Positions 52,376 through 64,000 are shown, numbered from the stretch's first letter. The stretch: 64,000 nucleotides of DNA from Pseudopithomyces maydicus (GCA_026873275.1 JANTUC010000008.1:1240001-1304000); one strand, 5' to 3'. Translations and numbers: made by a program. The notes: generated by a model from the sequence alone, not told the origin.

Positions 52376-52862
52376 GGAAGAGTTTGAAAGGTGCAGGATA
52401 CTGAGTGAATACCACGGTTGCATAGTACCAACCGCTATGGTTTGAATGGGTGCAAAAAAAAGCATACGTGCGGGGAACAGGGCGTTAACGGCATCATGGA
52501 GCATATATGGTCGTTCTAAACTTTGAACTCTGTGAGATATGCCATGGGTGTTCTCAGCTCCTTTTATTACGAGTATTTCTGAGGTTCGCGACACGTGAAT
52601 AGTTTTGAAGATACCAATACCAAAATTCAGAATTCATAATGATTTCGAATGTACCGCTTATTCACGGTAACATCCTATTCGATAAGCGAATAATCGAGCT
52701 GTATGGTCGTAAAGCCAAATTCCGTGGACCGTCCTAGCCATAGGATCGCACTCTCCGGTACCCCCAATTTTGGATATCAGCATGCCTTGACTCATGCATT
52801 CAGCTCAGTGGGTATGTTACACTCCCTCTATTTGGAGCCAGCGGCTTGCCTCACAAGGCAGA
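52376..52862. terminator. Convergent 3' intergenic region
   Basis: About 490 bp, AT-rich from 52560 on, between the stops of FEN1 and the 2EXR gene. No gene is supported. Confidence 0.4.
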
Positions 52863-53784
52863 TCATTTGCTCCCTTCTTTTTGGTTTTCAATGTGTCTAA
52901 ACTGCTGAAGAGCTTCAGACATGGTCGAGCAGTCAAAGTAGGCCGCTATTGGTCCAGCACAGCGGGTAACTATCACATGGATATCCGGAATCCGATGTGT
53001 AGTACCCCATCTGGAGGCTTGCCCGTTTGACAAGTCTTGTTTCAAGGCATCTACGTCAAGCCACCGTGGTGCATCATGTTTTAACCTAAGCTCGAGGTAT
53101 GTTCCATCAAGCTTAAAGATGATAGCATCGAGATCGATCAATTTGCAGTTCATCAGTTTCCCCGTATCACTGTACCTGAAGAGACGGGAGAGAAGTAAGA
53201 AAATGTTGAAGATGTTATCCCTCAAGTACTCGAGTTTTGGAAATGTTGCAGCGAAAACGGACAGTCGGGTCTGCGTTTGCCCGCAACAGAGGGAGTAAGT
53301 CCACGTATGTGTCATGGATTTCGCTGGATTTATTGAAATAGACCTCGAGGCTCTTGTTCTCTGGGGTGAACCCTTGGAAAAATGTATGAATTGGATATAC
53401 TGCGAGGGCATCATAACTCATGCGCAGCCTCATACCGCAGATATTCCGCACTTGCCGCTGTACTGTAGCATCGGGTCAGCGCTAACGTTTTTTACACGAA
53501 TCAGCTGGATATGACTTACACGGGAAGTATTCAGAACGAATCTGTCGACAGACGCGCGTAAGAGCGGCATATCGGCTTTGTCGTGGTTCCGTGTCAACCT
53601 TGCGACGAAGGGATACAGGCCGGGCATCATAAGGAAGAACCAGCATATAGATCTGGTTGCGAAGCTCTGCAAAGTATTGTTAGACCTACTTCATAGCAAG
53701 CAACCAAAGCTCTTCCATACCTCCAGGAAGGTCCAAGAACGGGGACGCTTTCGCCTTCTGCCGGCGGCGACTGTTTCGAATCAT
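52863..53784 (-). CDS. 2EXR-type (F-box-like) protein, frame-disrupted
   Basis: A fungal protein of about 269 aa of the 2EXR type, a family abundant in Dothideomycetes. Exons 53721-53784, 53520-53666 and 52863-53462. The basic start MIRNSRRRQKAKASPFLDLPGE joins across intron 1 to LRNQIYMLVLP, the classical family opening. Exon 2 ends with ALTRVCRQIRSEYFP, and exon 3 opens with LQRQVRNICGM. At RFRCNISK (about 53238) the frame breaks: the continuation LEYLRDNIFNIFLLLSRLF lies in another frame. One base fewer in the T4 run at 53235-53238 (A4 on the coding strand) joins them. The rest (LMNCKLIDLDAI, DGTYLELRLKHD) runs to the stop. Such genes expand and decay rapidly, so this may be a recent pseudogene. 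Confidence 0.7.
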
Positions 53785-54779
53785 TGTTTACTCCATACGA
53801 TTTGGTGATGTTGAACGGTATTGTAAACTTGGTGTCGTGATCGTGCGTGGGATGGCTTAACAAAGAGGAAGAAGTAGTTAGGTCCTGAGTAGATTTAAAG
53901 CTTCAGGCGCTATAGACGTGGTAAAGGCAAGCTGCAGACGAGATGGTAAGATAAGTTTGCAGATCCAGTAATAAATTAGTGAAGCGCAGGCGCAATAGAA
54001 ACGGTATCTAGCGACACTTACTAATAGTCACATTTGCAGTGATATATTGATAGGAGGCATTGTCCTGGAACAATTGCCACCGGATCTGGTATAATACATT
54101 ACAAGCAGCATCTACATATCTAACTATATACATTCGCCTTCGCAAGTTAGTCGATTGTTTGGTGTTCCTTGTTGATGGATCTGTTGCGTCTGACTTGCCT
54201 CTGGCTGGAGCCGGCATGACCTGTACAGGTTTTTGTGACGACAATTGACAGACATTTAAGTATACAACGGGCAGTTCTCAAGAAATTACAAATACGCTGT
54301 TCCATTCAATCAGTCAGTTGTAACTAGTGATTAGTATTTTGTCCAGCAAGAAAGGCACAAGCGAAGGGAAAATCACTGCTAGCTTCCATGTGACGATGCC
54401 AGCTCCCCAATAGCTCGTTCCTCGTGATTCTGTGAACGTGAGGTGATCACCAATAACAACAGTATATTGGACCACAGCTACCCAAGCGTGTCATTGGAGT
54501 GAGGGGGCAGAGGACACGCATTGTCTGCGCTGGAAAGGAATAAAACATCTCTTGTATTAGCATCGTGGCATAAACTAATCATAACCGCTCATATACGTGA
54601 ATCGTCGTACGTCATAAGACCCTCGTGATCTGGGGTATCTCACCATCCCAACCATTGTGCCATGACCTTATCCAACCAAAGAAATAGGAAACTCGCTATT
54701 ATATCAAGACAGAACAAATATTACGGATCAATCAGGTCCAGAGAGAATACAATGAGAATGATGTACGAAGAACGACACA
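53785..54779. other. AT-rich gene-free stretch
   Basis: About 1 kb without a supported gene between two minus-strand genes. Open frames are short and without domains. AT content is visibly higher than in the flanking DUF3824 gene. Confidence 0.4.
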
Positions 54780-57466
54780 CTACCGGAACAGGCCTGTGAG
54801 TACCTGTTCGAGCTTCTGCGCCAGAGGATCTTCGTTCCTTGCCCTTCCAAATTCATCAAACCGTAGAGGAAGCTCAATCGTTGCATCCGAGCTACTCGAG
54901 TCCGTCGATTCATCTCTCCTACCGCGTGCCTTGTCTCTACCCCTCTCTCGATCTCTTCCACCATGTCTATCGCTTTTCTTTTCTTTCGTCCGCTCAGGCA
55001 CCTGTTCACTGTCCGGGGTAAATTCAAATTCCTGAGGCCGAAGATCAAACATGACACTCTTTTCGCTCCCTGGTTTGACTGGTTCTGGTGCGTATGGCAG
55101 GGAAGGAGATCGGGCAACAGACCGAATTGGTGATGATGGTGGTGAGGAAGAAGGCTGGGGATTGGTGTAGAAATGTGGGTAGTTTGTGTCTAGACGATCT
55201 GAAGATGGCATCGCATTAGCAGGGCTAACTGCATGGGCAGGCGAAAGCCTAGACCCACCACGTGGCTGCATGTGCTCTGAAAGGGGAGGGTCGCGAGCAC
55301 TCACATTATCATCTGGGCGGCGGTAACGAGCATCTTGGTGAGCATAGGGATTGGCCGGTTCGTGAGGTGGTGGTGTGTAGCCGGTGGGTGGAGGAATGTG
55401 ACCACCGTTTGCCGGCGGATAGTCTGCAGGGTTGTATGGGGGATAATTGTTGTTGTAGTTATCTACGGGCTGGGTTGGCGGTGGAGGGAAATAGTTTGTC
55501 TGAGGAAAATATTGTGGATCGTCGACGCCTGGAGGTCCAGGGCTGTAACTTCCAGTGGAATAGGCCGAATCTTCTTGACCTACAAATGTTCAGAGATGGG
55601 TCTCTTCTTCCAAACGCGCTGTGTACTTACGTTGTCGTTCTTTTTCAGCCTTCTTTTTCTCTCGCCGTTTCGCAGCCTCGTGAGCAGCTATACCAGCTAC
55701 ACCAGCGACTGCAGCAGTTTCTGCTGCTTTGCGTGTGCGACTCTTGCTTCGGCTTCTACTTGAACGCGAACGTCGTCGTCTGCCACCCGAAGAAGATGAG
55801 GAGCTTCGATGTCGATGTCTATGGTCTGCTGGATCTCCATAATCGCGCGATCGACGGCTCGACGGACGATCGGTATATATGGGATCACCACCGTACTCTA
55901 CAAGGGCTGCGTCACCAGCTGTGCTTCCGCGTCTACCGGAACGTACCGACCTAGATCTTGATTTTGACCGCGACCGTGACCTGGACAACTCCTTGGCTTC
56001 TTTCTTGCCCTTGTGCCTCTCGTACAAACCAGTCACAGCCGCGCCAGCAACGCCCGCAGCAGCGATGGGAATACCTTGGCGAACGCGGCTGCGACTTCTT
56101 TCACCCTTTCGTTCTCGTGATTTGTTTCGTTGGTGCTCCACAACGCCAGCTACAGCTGCGCTGGCCAAGCCGACCTGTGCAGCACGTCGGTTGCGATGTT
56201 CAGGGCTCATGTGTCGACTCTCCGACCTGCCACGTGAGCCTTCACTCTTGATAGACTTGACAGACTTGGAACGGGAACGGGAAGACCTTCGGCGCCTGGA
56301 CCTGCTACGACGCTCTTCTATAACGGTAGTCTTGGTTTCTTTGGTGCCTCGCTTTCCTGCGGCGTATGCAAGAGCCCCGATGCCTGCCACAGCGGCCAGT
56401 GTACCGAGCTTCTTCGTCCTAGAGGAGGATCGGCTCCTGCTCCTATGCCTACGTCCTCGGTCGGCGGACCATGATCGCGAGCGGGACCGGTTTCGGTAAC
56501 GGCTGATGGCTTCTGCACCAACAGCACCCAACGCACCGTAGCCGACGACTTGACGAACATGGTGGCCAGGATCTTCGCCCTCCTTCTTCCTTCGATGTCT
56601 GAGAAGCTCGGCTGCGGCAACTCCGCCGATGACGCCTTCAGCCAGGTGGCGACGGTGATGCGGGCTCACATCACGGCCACTCCAAGTATCTTTCTCTTTG
56701 TGGATAAAGACCACGTCGTCGTCGCTGTACGCGTCTCTGTCGTTCCAACGACCGCGGCCGTACTCGCGTTCGTCATAGTAGCCTTCGTCGCGACGGCCAC
56801 CGCGATCAACTTCCTTGACCCTGCGCTCGTAGTAGTAGTCTTCCTTCTGCGAGGCTCACGACGCGCAAGCTGCCGGTCTTCGGCGATGGTAGAGCGTTCA
56901 ACCAGTTCGTAAGCGGGCTCTTCGCGGCGGATGATGACCTGTTGGGGAGCGGACTCCTGGAGGATGATGGGCTGCGGGGCTTCATTGCGGATGATGATGG
57001 GCTGTGGTGCGGGCTGTTCAGGACGGAAGAACTCGGTAGAGCGCGAGTACTTCTCCAGCTGGTAGGGGTCGCGCTCAACCTCACGCTCGACCTGGCGCTC
57101 GACGCGGTATTCCCTGACAGGTGGCGGGGAGGGCGAGCGCTCCAGCTCCCGCTCGATACGGTATTCCCTTATCTCGCGGCGGGGCGAGGGGTCGCGCTCG
57201 ATCTCGCGCTCATGGTAACGGTACTCTCGTATTTCGCGGTCGCGGTGGTCGTCGCGGTCGTCGATGATGTACTTGCGCACCTCTCTGCGCTCTTCGATGT
57301 CGTCGTGGTGGGGGCGATGCACGAGGCGCATTTCCGACTCGTAGCGGTCCTCCTCGAGGGCGCTGTCTGGGATCTTGTAGCGCTTCACCGTGGTGTAGCT
57401 GCGGCCGCCGTGGGAGCCCGTCTCCCAGTCGCGGTCGCGGTCGCGCTCTCTGAATATGGTCGACAT
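54780..57466 (-). CDS. DUF3824-domain, Arg/Ser/Glu-rich protein, frame-disrupted
   Basis: A protein of about 878 aa with exons 55631-57466 and 54780-55579 (51-nt intron, GTAAGT donor). The first 200 residues are extremely charged (RERDRDRDW, REYRYHEREIERDPSP). Next come alternating Arg-Ser repeats (SRSRSRSW and similar) and small hydrophobic glycine/alanine segments: VGYGALGAVGAEAIS, LGTLAAVAGIGALAYAAGKR, AAAGVAGAAVTGLYERHKGKK and AAVAGVAGIAAHEAAKRREKK. These segments are the DUF3824 signature and look like glycine zippers. The last part is Pro/Tyr-rich with KSVMFDLRPQEFEFTPD near the end. Around 56845 the frame breaks at REPRR: the continuation (KEDYYYERRVKEVDRGG) needs one extra base. Function unknown; the family is fungal and often predicted to be nuclear. 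Confidence 0.78.
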
Positions 57467-60130
57467 GGCGCACTGGCTCGGGGGCGTGGTCGTGGTCGTG
57501 AGCGAAGTCGTGGGCAAAGTCGAGGGCAGAGTCGTGGGCGTGGGCGTGGTCGGGCAGTCAGGTCAAGGGCGTCGGTGGTGGGGGCGCTGAGGACAGGCAG
57601 CGCGATGACGCACAGCTCGCAGACGCAGGTGCTGGCCAGTCGGCTTGGGCGGTCGATATGACTGGGCGTAGGGTGGGCGAGGCCGATGGCAAGCGCGGCG
57701 ATTGGCGGCGCCGGCGAGGAAGCACCACGGGCTGTAGGCTATGTGCGGTGCCTAGTGGGATGGCTGAGGTGTGCTGTGCTATAGGGAGGGTTGGAGTTCC
57801 TCAGCTGCGGGCGGTGGCAGGTTCAATATGAGCCCATGCGGAAACCAAGGATGCGAAGCTGCCAGGTTTGGGCGGAGAGCAGGTCGGGTCAACTGATTGA
57901 CGTCACAGGGCTGCAGACGACATGCGAACTATCACGACGACTCGATCCTCCACGGGCCTGCCGGGGTGTGTGGAGGACGTCTGTCCAGCTACATATATAG
58001 CTGACCATGGCCAGACCAGCCACGTCTCGAAAGGCTGCCTGCGTGCGACGGCGTCGACAAACGACACCATGTCCAACACCAGCGCCCCGCGCCGCCTTCG
58101 CCTTCATCCCAAGCGCACCTACGCTGGCCGCCCAAAACGCAAAGCAGCCCAAGCACACCTGGCCTGCACCTCTCCTTCCCGACATTGACTTCACCGGATG
58201 CTTCGCGGTATTTAGTCGGGAGCTTGCTTACACAGCCCACCCTGCGGTGTAGAAGGCTGCGCACGAGGCTCCCGCAGTCACCACCAAGCCCCCGGCTGAT
58301 GAGCATTCTGAAGTCACCTGTCTGCAGCTCGACCTCGGGACCCAACCTGGAGAGCACAAGGCTTCCATGCGTTCATGGCGTGAAACCCTTGCCTGAATGG
58401 GCACGAGTGACCGGACAGAGGCTTGCAACTTCCCCTCCTTTGGGTGTTATCAACCCAACATGTATGATTTGGATACTCTGGCGATTCTGGGGATTCTGGT
58501 GGGCAGGGACTCAATGGAATGCCTGTGTAGTCGTGTACAGTATATGTACGGGGTGCAAACGTACGACACGGCCGTATCTTCCGGACGTGTAACCTCGGGG
58601 TCAGTCGGTATTCTATAAGAAACAAGCCCACCGTGCGAGGCCTCCAGTTGCCGGTCATGACCAGGACAATTGCTCGCCTTGACTTGTGGGGCGACGGCTG
58701 CAGCCGTTCTCTTGACGTGTCCGAGCCCGCGAACGCTTGCGCGCTCTTGGCGAAAGGCGATCTCATCACGGCCTCGAGCCCCAATTCGCAGGCCTGCAGT
58801 GCGCGCATCGCATTCTGAAACTCTGTGTGCCTTTTCTTCCGGCCGACTTTCCAAGGTTCACCGTGCCAAGAATATCCGCTCGGCTGTCGCATGAAAATCA
58901 TCTAGGATAATTCCATGGATTGGCCGTGTACCCGCAGCCGCTAAAGGTGACCTGATGTCACAGTGCCCACAGCTAGAAGAAAGCCTGCTCGCCTGGAAGG
59001 TCCGGACGAGGCGGCCAGCCAAGCACCCACCATACCCTGCTTGCTACAATCTGATGTGAACGCCTACTGTAGGAACGTGTTCCCCGTCGGTACTGCGGAA
59101 TCGCGAGCACTTGGGGCATCGCATTGACTGCTTGAGTCTTCGAAACTTGTGCTGGACCATCATGCCGCACCCAAGCAATTGACGCGTACGTGTCTCCGCA
59201 AAAACCTCAAATGAGCTGTCCAAGGTCGCACGTATAGAGTCGCGTGCCACATCATGAGTAATTACGATAAGCGCGTCGCCCCCGGAAGGCCGTGGTCGCT
59301 TTGAAGCCTGTGGCTGTCAGCAAGCGACATTTACGGGGAGCGGCGCTCGATCGCGGAAAATGGGACTAGCAAACGCATTGCACAGGGGAAATACTAGGTA
59401 GGCCCATGCCACATCAGGAAGCACTGCAAAGGCGTAGACGTTATTCCGCGACAAGGGACGGCTCAATTGCATCGGAATGCAGAGTGGCATCGCACCCACT
59501 TATATGCTACTTTGGTGTCTACAACTGCACATGTTGCTCAGCTTCCCCTACCGTTGAGATTCACTCCGCCCGTAGTGGCTGTACCATCTTCTTCAGCTGC
59601 CACCCATCCATCTACCTACTTACTCACCATGAGATCGCCACTTTGACCCGTGTCCTCAATCCTGACACGCCCCGCGCACATGCGGACAGGGCAGGGGGAA
59701 TGCCAAGCCCGCCCGTTACTCTTGGCATGAGCTTGAATGCGCAGTCAGTGAAACAGATACCAGGGGCGGGCTACCCTACGTGGTGCTGAGCGTCCACTCG
59801 GATGATGGCTCTTTTTATAGTCGAGGGTACATCCTCGTCCACTCCGCTCCTACTTTATCTCCTATGCTTTGTCTCCTCTACATCCGACGCTTTCGACCTG
59901 GCCTTGACTACCCCCTAGGCCCCGTTTCGTTCTTTATCCTTCGGAAGCTTGCGTAACGAAGTGGATCCCAGCGCTCGTCGAAACCCACCTCAGTGTAAAC
60001 ATATCTATCGAACTCGCCCGCAAGGCAATGCGCTTGGATACCTTCGTTGTTTCTTGAGTTCGGTTTCCTTTTGTTGAACTGCTGAACACGCCGTCCAACC
60101 TCGCCTGCATCATCGAGTCACAGAGTCGAG
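57467..60130. other. 2.7-kb gene-free stretch
   Basis: No gene is supported over this long interval. Imperfect GTGGGC/GTCGTGGGC-type repeats lie at 57484-57553 just upstream of the DUF3824 start. The rest is of mixed composition with short frames lacking domains. The right end holds pyrimidine-rich promoter-like DNA before the acyltransferase gene. I looked for tRNA and 5S features and saw none. Confidence 0.45.
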
Positions 60131-61622
60131 ATGCCCCCGCGCCACGCTAACTGGATCGATGTAAGTTCTGCCATCAGTTGACACAAGACCGGCGGTACGC
60201 AGTTCAGATGGTCTGATTCTTCGTCTTGCCATAGGGCCTGCGCGGCATCGCATCTTTCATGGTCGTTTGTGGCCACTTGTGCACATCCTTCGTCCCCTGG
60301 TTGCACTCACCAGCCCCAAATCAACACACCGCGCCGCATCTTTTTCAACTGCCATTCTTGCGTCTCGCTGTCGGCGGGCGCTCTGCTGTCGCCCTATTCT
60401 TCCTCATAACAGGATATGTGAACTCGATCGGGCCCATCGGACGGTCTCGGGCTGGAAACACAGATGCGGCATTCGACGGCATTGCGAAGAGTGCGCTTGC
60501 ACGATCGGGCAGGATGATGCTGCCCACCATGATCGCGACAGCCTTGACGTGGTTTATGGCAAACATCAACGCGTACCACATGACAAAGCACGTCGATTCA
60601 ACTTGGATTCGGCAAGGCTGGCATGGACAAGAGCCCTCACTCGGAGCTGCGTTCAAATCGCTATTCCAAGCTGAGATAGGAACATGGACTAAAGGGTGGG
60701 ATGATTACGACGGTACACAATGGACACTGCACCTCTTTTTGGAGGGCGCTATGCTCGTATACACCACCATGTTCGCGACTGTTCTGGTTAAGCCTAAAGC
60801 ACGATTTCTGATATACGGTGTTCTATACTTGTATTTCTGGCAACAGGGAGAGGGTAAGGCACAATCTTGGAACTTTACATTGACTGGCGCCATTGGGGCT
60901 AACACAACAATGCAGGTCTTGCAATCGGTGCCTTGAAAGGCCTAAACATTGTCTTCGGCATGTTTGTCGCTGAACTCCATAACCACTACAAAGATGCCGC
61001 TACCTCCGTTCTACCCGCCCCGATCCCCGCGATCCTTATCGTTGTTGGCATGTTTTTAGCAGGCTACCCACAAGACTCTGCGCAAAATGCGCGCTGGTCC
61101 CATATCATGTCGCGCATCATGACCTCCCTCACTGCGGAGAAGACGGACATCCGACGATACTGGGACCATCTAGGTGCTTCAATGGTGCTCCTCGGCATTT
61201 TCTTCTCGCGTAACGCACGTCGCGTGCTCACCTCGCCCATTTTCAACTTCCTCGGCCGTGTCAGTTTCCCGGTCTACCTGATGCACAACACATTCATCAA
61301 GTCGGTGTTGACATGGATGGTGTATCTTCCTTCGGCGATGAACCCACCCAAGAACGAGAAGGGGCAGCAGATGGATCTACAGCGCGGCTCGGCGACGCAC
61401 ATGTTCATCGCCATTGTGGCATTTTACTATATCCTTTACCGTGCTGCAGCGCTCTGGGTCCAGCACATTGACCCCCTCTGCGCCAAGGCCGTCAACGCCG
61501 CAACAGCGTGGGCCTATGGTGGCACGCCCACTCGAGAGAGCAGGCCGATTCTTCAAACAACTGAGCCACGGTCGTCGCGATCGCCGAACCCCGAGAACGC
61601 GAAATCGGATTCTCCTGCATGA
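60131..61622 (+). CDS. Acyltransferase-3 family membrane protein
   Basis: A multi-pass integral membrane protein of 451 aa in the acyltransferase 3 family, enzymes that move acyl groups (often acetyl) onto sugars, lipids or secondary metabolites. Exons 60131-60160 (30 nt), 60235-60853 and 60916-61622. The joined N-terminus, MPPRHANWIDGLRGIASFMVVCGHLC, contains the family's hallmark DGLRGIA and the His of the first helix. RLAVGGRSAVALFFLITGYV, RMMLPTMIATALTWFMA and WTLHLFLEGAMLVYTTMF are further core segments. The second half has IFNFLGRVSFPVYLMHNTFIKSV, the FxLGxxSFxxYLxH signature, and a disordered tail. Around ten hydrophobic helices are visible. The substrate cannot be inferred and no biosynthetic neighbours are present. 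Confidence 0.9.
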
Positions 61623-62780
61623 AGCTAGCGTCACCTTGTACTCTTCATGGCCCGGTTAATTTTTTCCTTGATTTTCTTCCAGCATTTACGACCATACCAT
61701 GTAGCAATCTCACCGCCCAAAATTTATCCGTGTACATTCGCCGAGATCGAAGCCGGATCTTCGCTAGATTAATTGGTCCACCACCGTTGCTACCTATTTT
61801 TTTTTTTTTTTTCATTATTACTCAACTGGCCGCGAGCCAACCGATACCCGAGCCATCTGTACATATAGTCAGCATTGCATGGGCGGCGGCCGCACATGAA
61901 CAGGCGTTCGGAGGGGCGGGGGGTAGTTTCTGTTCATACATTCTGGCGGATCTTTCCAGAGGAAATAGATCATCGTGTACAGCATTTGCTACGAACTGGG
62001 TGCCTGTAAATTGGATTATGACAGGATTGGACTCAGAGGAACGGATAAGCGGAGATTCAAGACGGTGTCTCGTCCATACTCTATCGGCATAAAATACATA
62101 TATTATTAAATTACCAAGAGAAAGCATGTTTGAGGTGAAGAACGCGTCATAGTATCCTCCCCGACCAGATGGCGGACTCGCAGAGCCATCGGCATCTGAG
62201 GCCTACATACTGTCTGCTTCACCATTCAACATCGCCCCATAGATTGGTAAAGAGCTCCCCGCGTTGATTGGTACGGCTCCAGTAATAGCTTAATCATCGG
62301 GGGTAAGTTTAGTTCAGGACTACGTTTCTCAAAGCACAGTGCACACCAATAGAGCTTGGAACTTGGTGAGCTATATCTAGTGGGGCAGCTCGGAAAGGTA
62401 CAGCCGACAAACACAGGCCTAATTCTTTCACTGCAATGAACTAGTTCCAAAAGGTGTGCAAATTGGTATCTTGCGTAGACGGCTAGAAGAGCCAGACTGT
62501 AGAAATTCGAAAACGAGACAAACCAACGGGACCCAGCCCCTCCCAGACACCAACCACCTTGCACCTGATTTCCCAGTTATCCGCCGTTTTGATTTGATAG
62601 TTGCTAGCCGATTCCAAAACACCCAGATGATCAGATAGTAGTATTGAGAGTCTAGCCTGTACACACCACAAATGATGGAAGGAAAATGATGCGCCGGGTG
62701 CTCTATGTTGTGAACAGAGACATTATAGAAGTACAGAATGATGTGATGCTCATATACGGCGAAGGATATCGCGAGGCCTG
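61623..62780. other. Convergent gene-free stretch with a T tract
   Basis: About 1.16 kb between the stops of the acyltransferase and SSXT genes. A run of about 15 T occurs at 61798-61812. No gene is supported. Confidence 0.45.
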
Positions 62781-64000
62781 TTATTGCTGTGGCTGCTGGA
62801 AGCTGTTTGGCATGTTGTTCATGCCGGTGGCATTACTGGGCAGTTGCATGGTGGGCGGCATGCCGGCGCTGTTGGGGGGCTGCATGTTGTTCTGGAGACC
62901 AGCGCTATTCGGCGGCTGCATGCTGTTTTGGAGGCTGGCTTGTGATGACGTCGAATTTAGTCTTTGGGGCCCTGGTGACGGCTTGTTGGATGCGCCCTTC
63001 CAGCCTGGGAAGAGGCTCTGCAGTCTCGCATACAACTTGACGAGCTCGTCAGGCGAGGCTGGGGCTACCATGATGGCAGGCCCGGGCATCATGTTCTGGA
63101 TCGGCTTGGAGTGCTTCTCGGCGTTCTGCGCGAGGAAGGCGAGGTTGGCTTGAAGGCGACGCATATAGCTGCAAAAGGTCAGCGGAAATCGGGTGGATGG
63201 AGAAGGGGCTGTTGCTCACTCGCGGTACTCGGGCGAAGGCTGCTGCTGCTTCTCGCCGTCCTGCTTGGTGTCGGGCGCGGGCCCAATGTGGCCAGCCTTG
63301 CCCTGCTCGTACAGGTCCATGACCTGCTGGATGAGCAGCTGGTTGATCTCGAGCAGCGTGTCGATGCGCTGCTTCTCGCGGGCATGGGCGACGGGCGAGA
63401 CGGGCGACTGGGGGAGCGGCTTGACGGGCGTGTGGGCGGCCATGGGCTGCGAGGGCGTGGGCTGGCTGGCGGGTGGGTTCATGGGCTGGCTGGCGGCGGT
63501 GGTGGTGGTGGGCAGGCCGGGGGACTGGGTCTGCCGGGGGTGGCATAGGGCGATGCGTTGCTGTTGTGCTGGCTGGCGGCGGGCGATGCGGTCTGGCGGT
63601 TCTGGACGAACTGCTGGTGGGCGGGCGACGCGAGGGTCTGCGCGAAGGGCGCGGTCGAGTACGAGCTCGGCTGGCCCTGCTGCTGCTGCTGTTGCTGCTG
63701 CTGGTGCTGCTGCAGGGCGGCGGCTTCATGGCGGTCAGCGGGCGGCGCAGAGGCGTGACGGCATGGGGAACGGCGTCGGGCACGGGCATAGCATAGGGAG
63801 GGCAGTGATAGTGGCAGGCAGTGCGCGCTTACCTCGTGCCTGGTGAAGTTGGCTCTGCGACAGGCCTCCGGGCTGCATCGCAGCGCCACTTATCGCTTGC
63901 GACCCAGCGCCTGGCATGCTCGCCGGGAAGCCGGCTGGCTGGCCATTGGCAAACTGCTGGTAGGGGAACGGCGCGCTGGCTGATTGCTGTAGCCGGGCCT
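62781..64000 (-). CDS. SSXT (SS18-like) family protein, 5' end beyond window, frame-disrupted
   Basis: A partial gene whose start lies to the right of the window. Exons visible: 63833 to beyond 64000, 63220-63723 and 62781-63168. The first two are Gln/Pro/Ser/Ala-rich, including a glutamine stretch encoded at about 63680-63712. The SNH/SSXT domain is REKQRIDTLLEINQLLIQQVMDLYEQGK, continuing after a Gly/Pro insert with SPEYRDYMRRLQANLAFLAQNAEK across the last intron (63169-63219). The tail has repeated MQPPNSAGL/M units. SS18-type proteins are co-activators; fungal ones are likely nuclear, but this is inferred. Between PYATP and RQTQSPGLPTTTTAASQ the frame changes, and one more base in the G5 run at 63536-63540 would join the two. 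Confidence 0.78.

Noticed and set aside
55718..56912. Plus-strand frames across the DUF3824 gene
   Set aside because: They are mirror images of the Arg/Ser repeat coding sequence and carry no domain.
57467..60130. A hidden gene in the 2.7-kb gap
   Set aside because: Short frames on both strands were read; none shows a domain, signal peptide or plausible splice chain.
63049..63789. 246-codon minus-strand frame over the SSXT gene
   Set aside because: It reads the Gln/Pro-rich exon in the wrong frame, giving an Arg/Pro/Ala/His-rich product.
1..64000. CRISPR arrays, prophage, rRNA operons or bacterial operons
   Set aside because: The DNA is eukaryotic with spliceosomal introns throughout; no regularly spaced repeats or rRNA sequence were seen.

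Overview
The window looks like nuclear DNA of a filamentous ascomycete (Pezizomycotina, most likely a Dothideomycete such as a member of the Pleosporales). Genes are interrupted by introns of mostly 48-75 nt with GTATGT/GTAAGT-type donors. The gene content is typical of moulds: a HET-domain gene, a 2EXR/F-box-like gene, a DUF3824 gene, a secreted tyrosinase, UDP-galactopyranose mutase and a GPI-anchored Crh-type glycosidase. The lineage is inferred from content, not measured. I rebuilt exon-intron structures by hand; for the full-length genes without a disruption the exon lengths sum to a multiple of three.

Layout. 0-8 kb: QutG-like inositol monophosphatase homologue (+, frame-disrupted), LSM12 (+), HET-domain gene (-, frame-disrupted), 6-phosphogluconate dehydrogenase (-, nine exons, several tiny). 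8-16.5 kb: RBM42-like RRM protein (+), SWI/SNF-RSC subunit Ssr4 (+), secreted tyrosinase (+). 16.5-25 kb: bifunctional Ade2 (-), ribosomal protein eL18 (-), TPT/SLC35 transporter with a 6-nt microexon (-), UDP-galactopyranose mutase (+). 25-34.5 kb: gamma-glutamyl phosphate reductase (-), Crh/GH16 protein (+), peroxisomal alpha/beta hydrolase ending in SKL (+), a large unrecognised protein (-). 34.5-47.8 kb: mitochondrial GatB (-), several small proteins (-), Tps2-type trehalose phosphatase (-), mitochondrial non-canonical poly(A) polymerase (+), Ubc4/5-type E2 (-). 47.8-64 kb: a diverged direct repeat, glutaryl-CoA dehydrogenase (-), FEN1 (+), 2EXR protein (-, frame-disrupted), DUF3824 protein (-, frame-disrupted), acyltransferase-3 membrane protein (+), and an SSXT/SS18-like gene running off the right edge (-, frame-disrupted).

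Most neighbours are unrelated housekeeping genes and I see no convincing biosynthetic cluster or defence island. UDP-galactopyranose mutase and the Crh glycosidase both act on the cell wall but are separated by a proline-biosynthesis gene. Five genes need a single-base change in or near a short homopolymer to restore their frame; three of the five sites are runs of five C or G. The strongest structural observations are the 6-nt exon, the chain of 19-42 nt exons in 6-phosphogluconate dehydrogenase, and overlapping 5' splice sites that decide whether the Crh protein receives its GPI tail.
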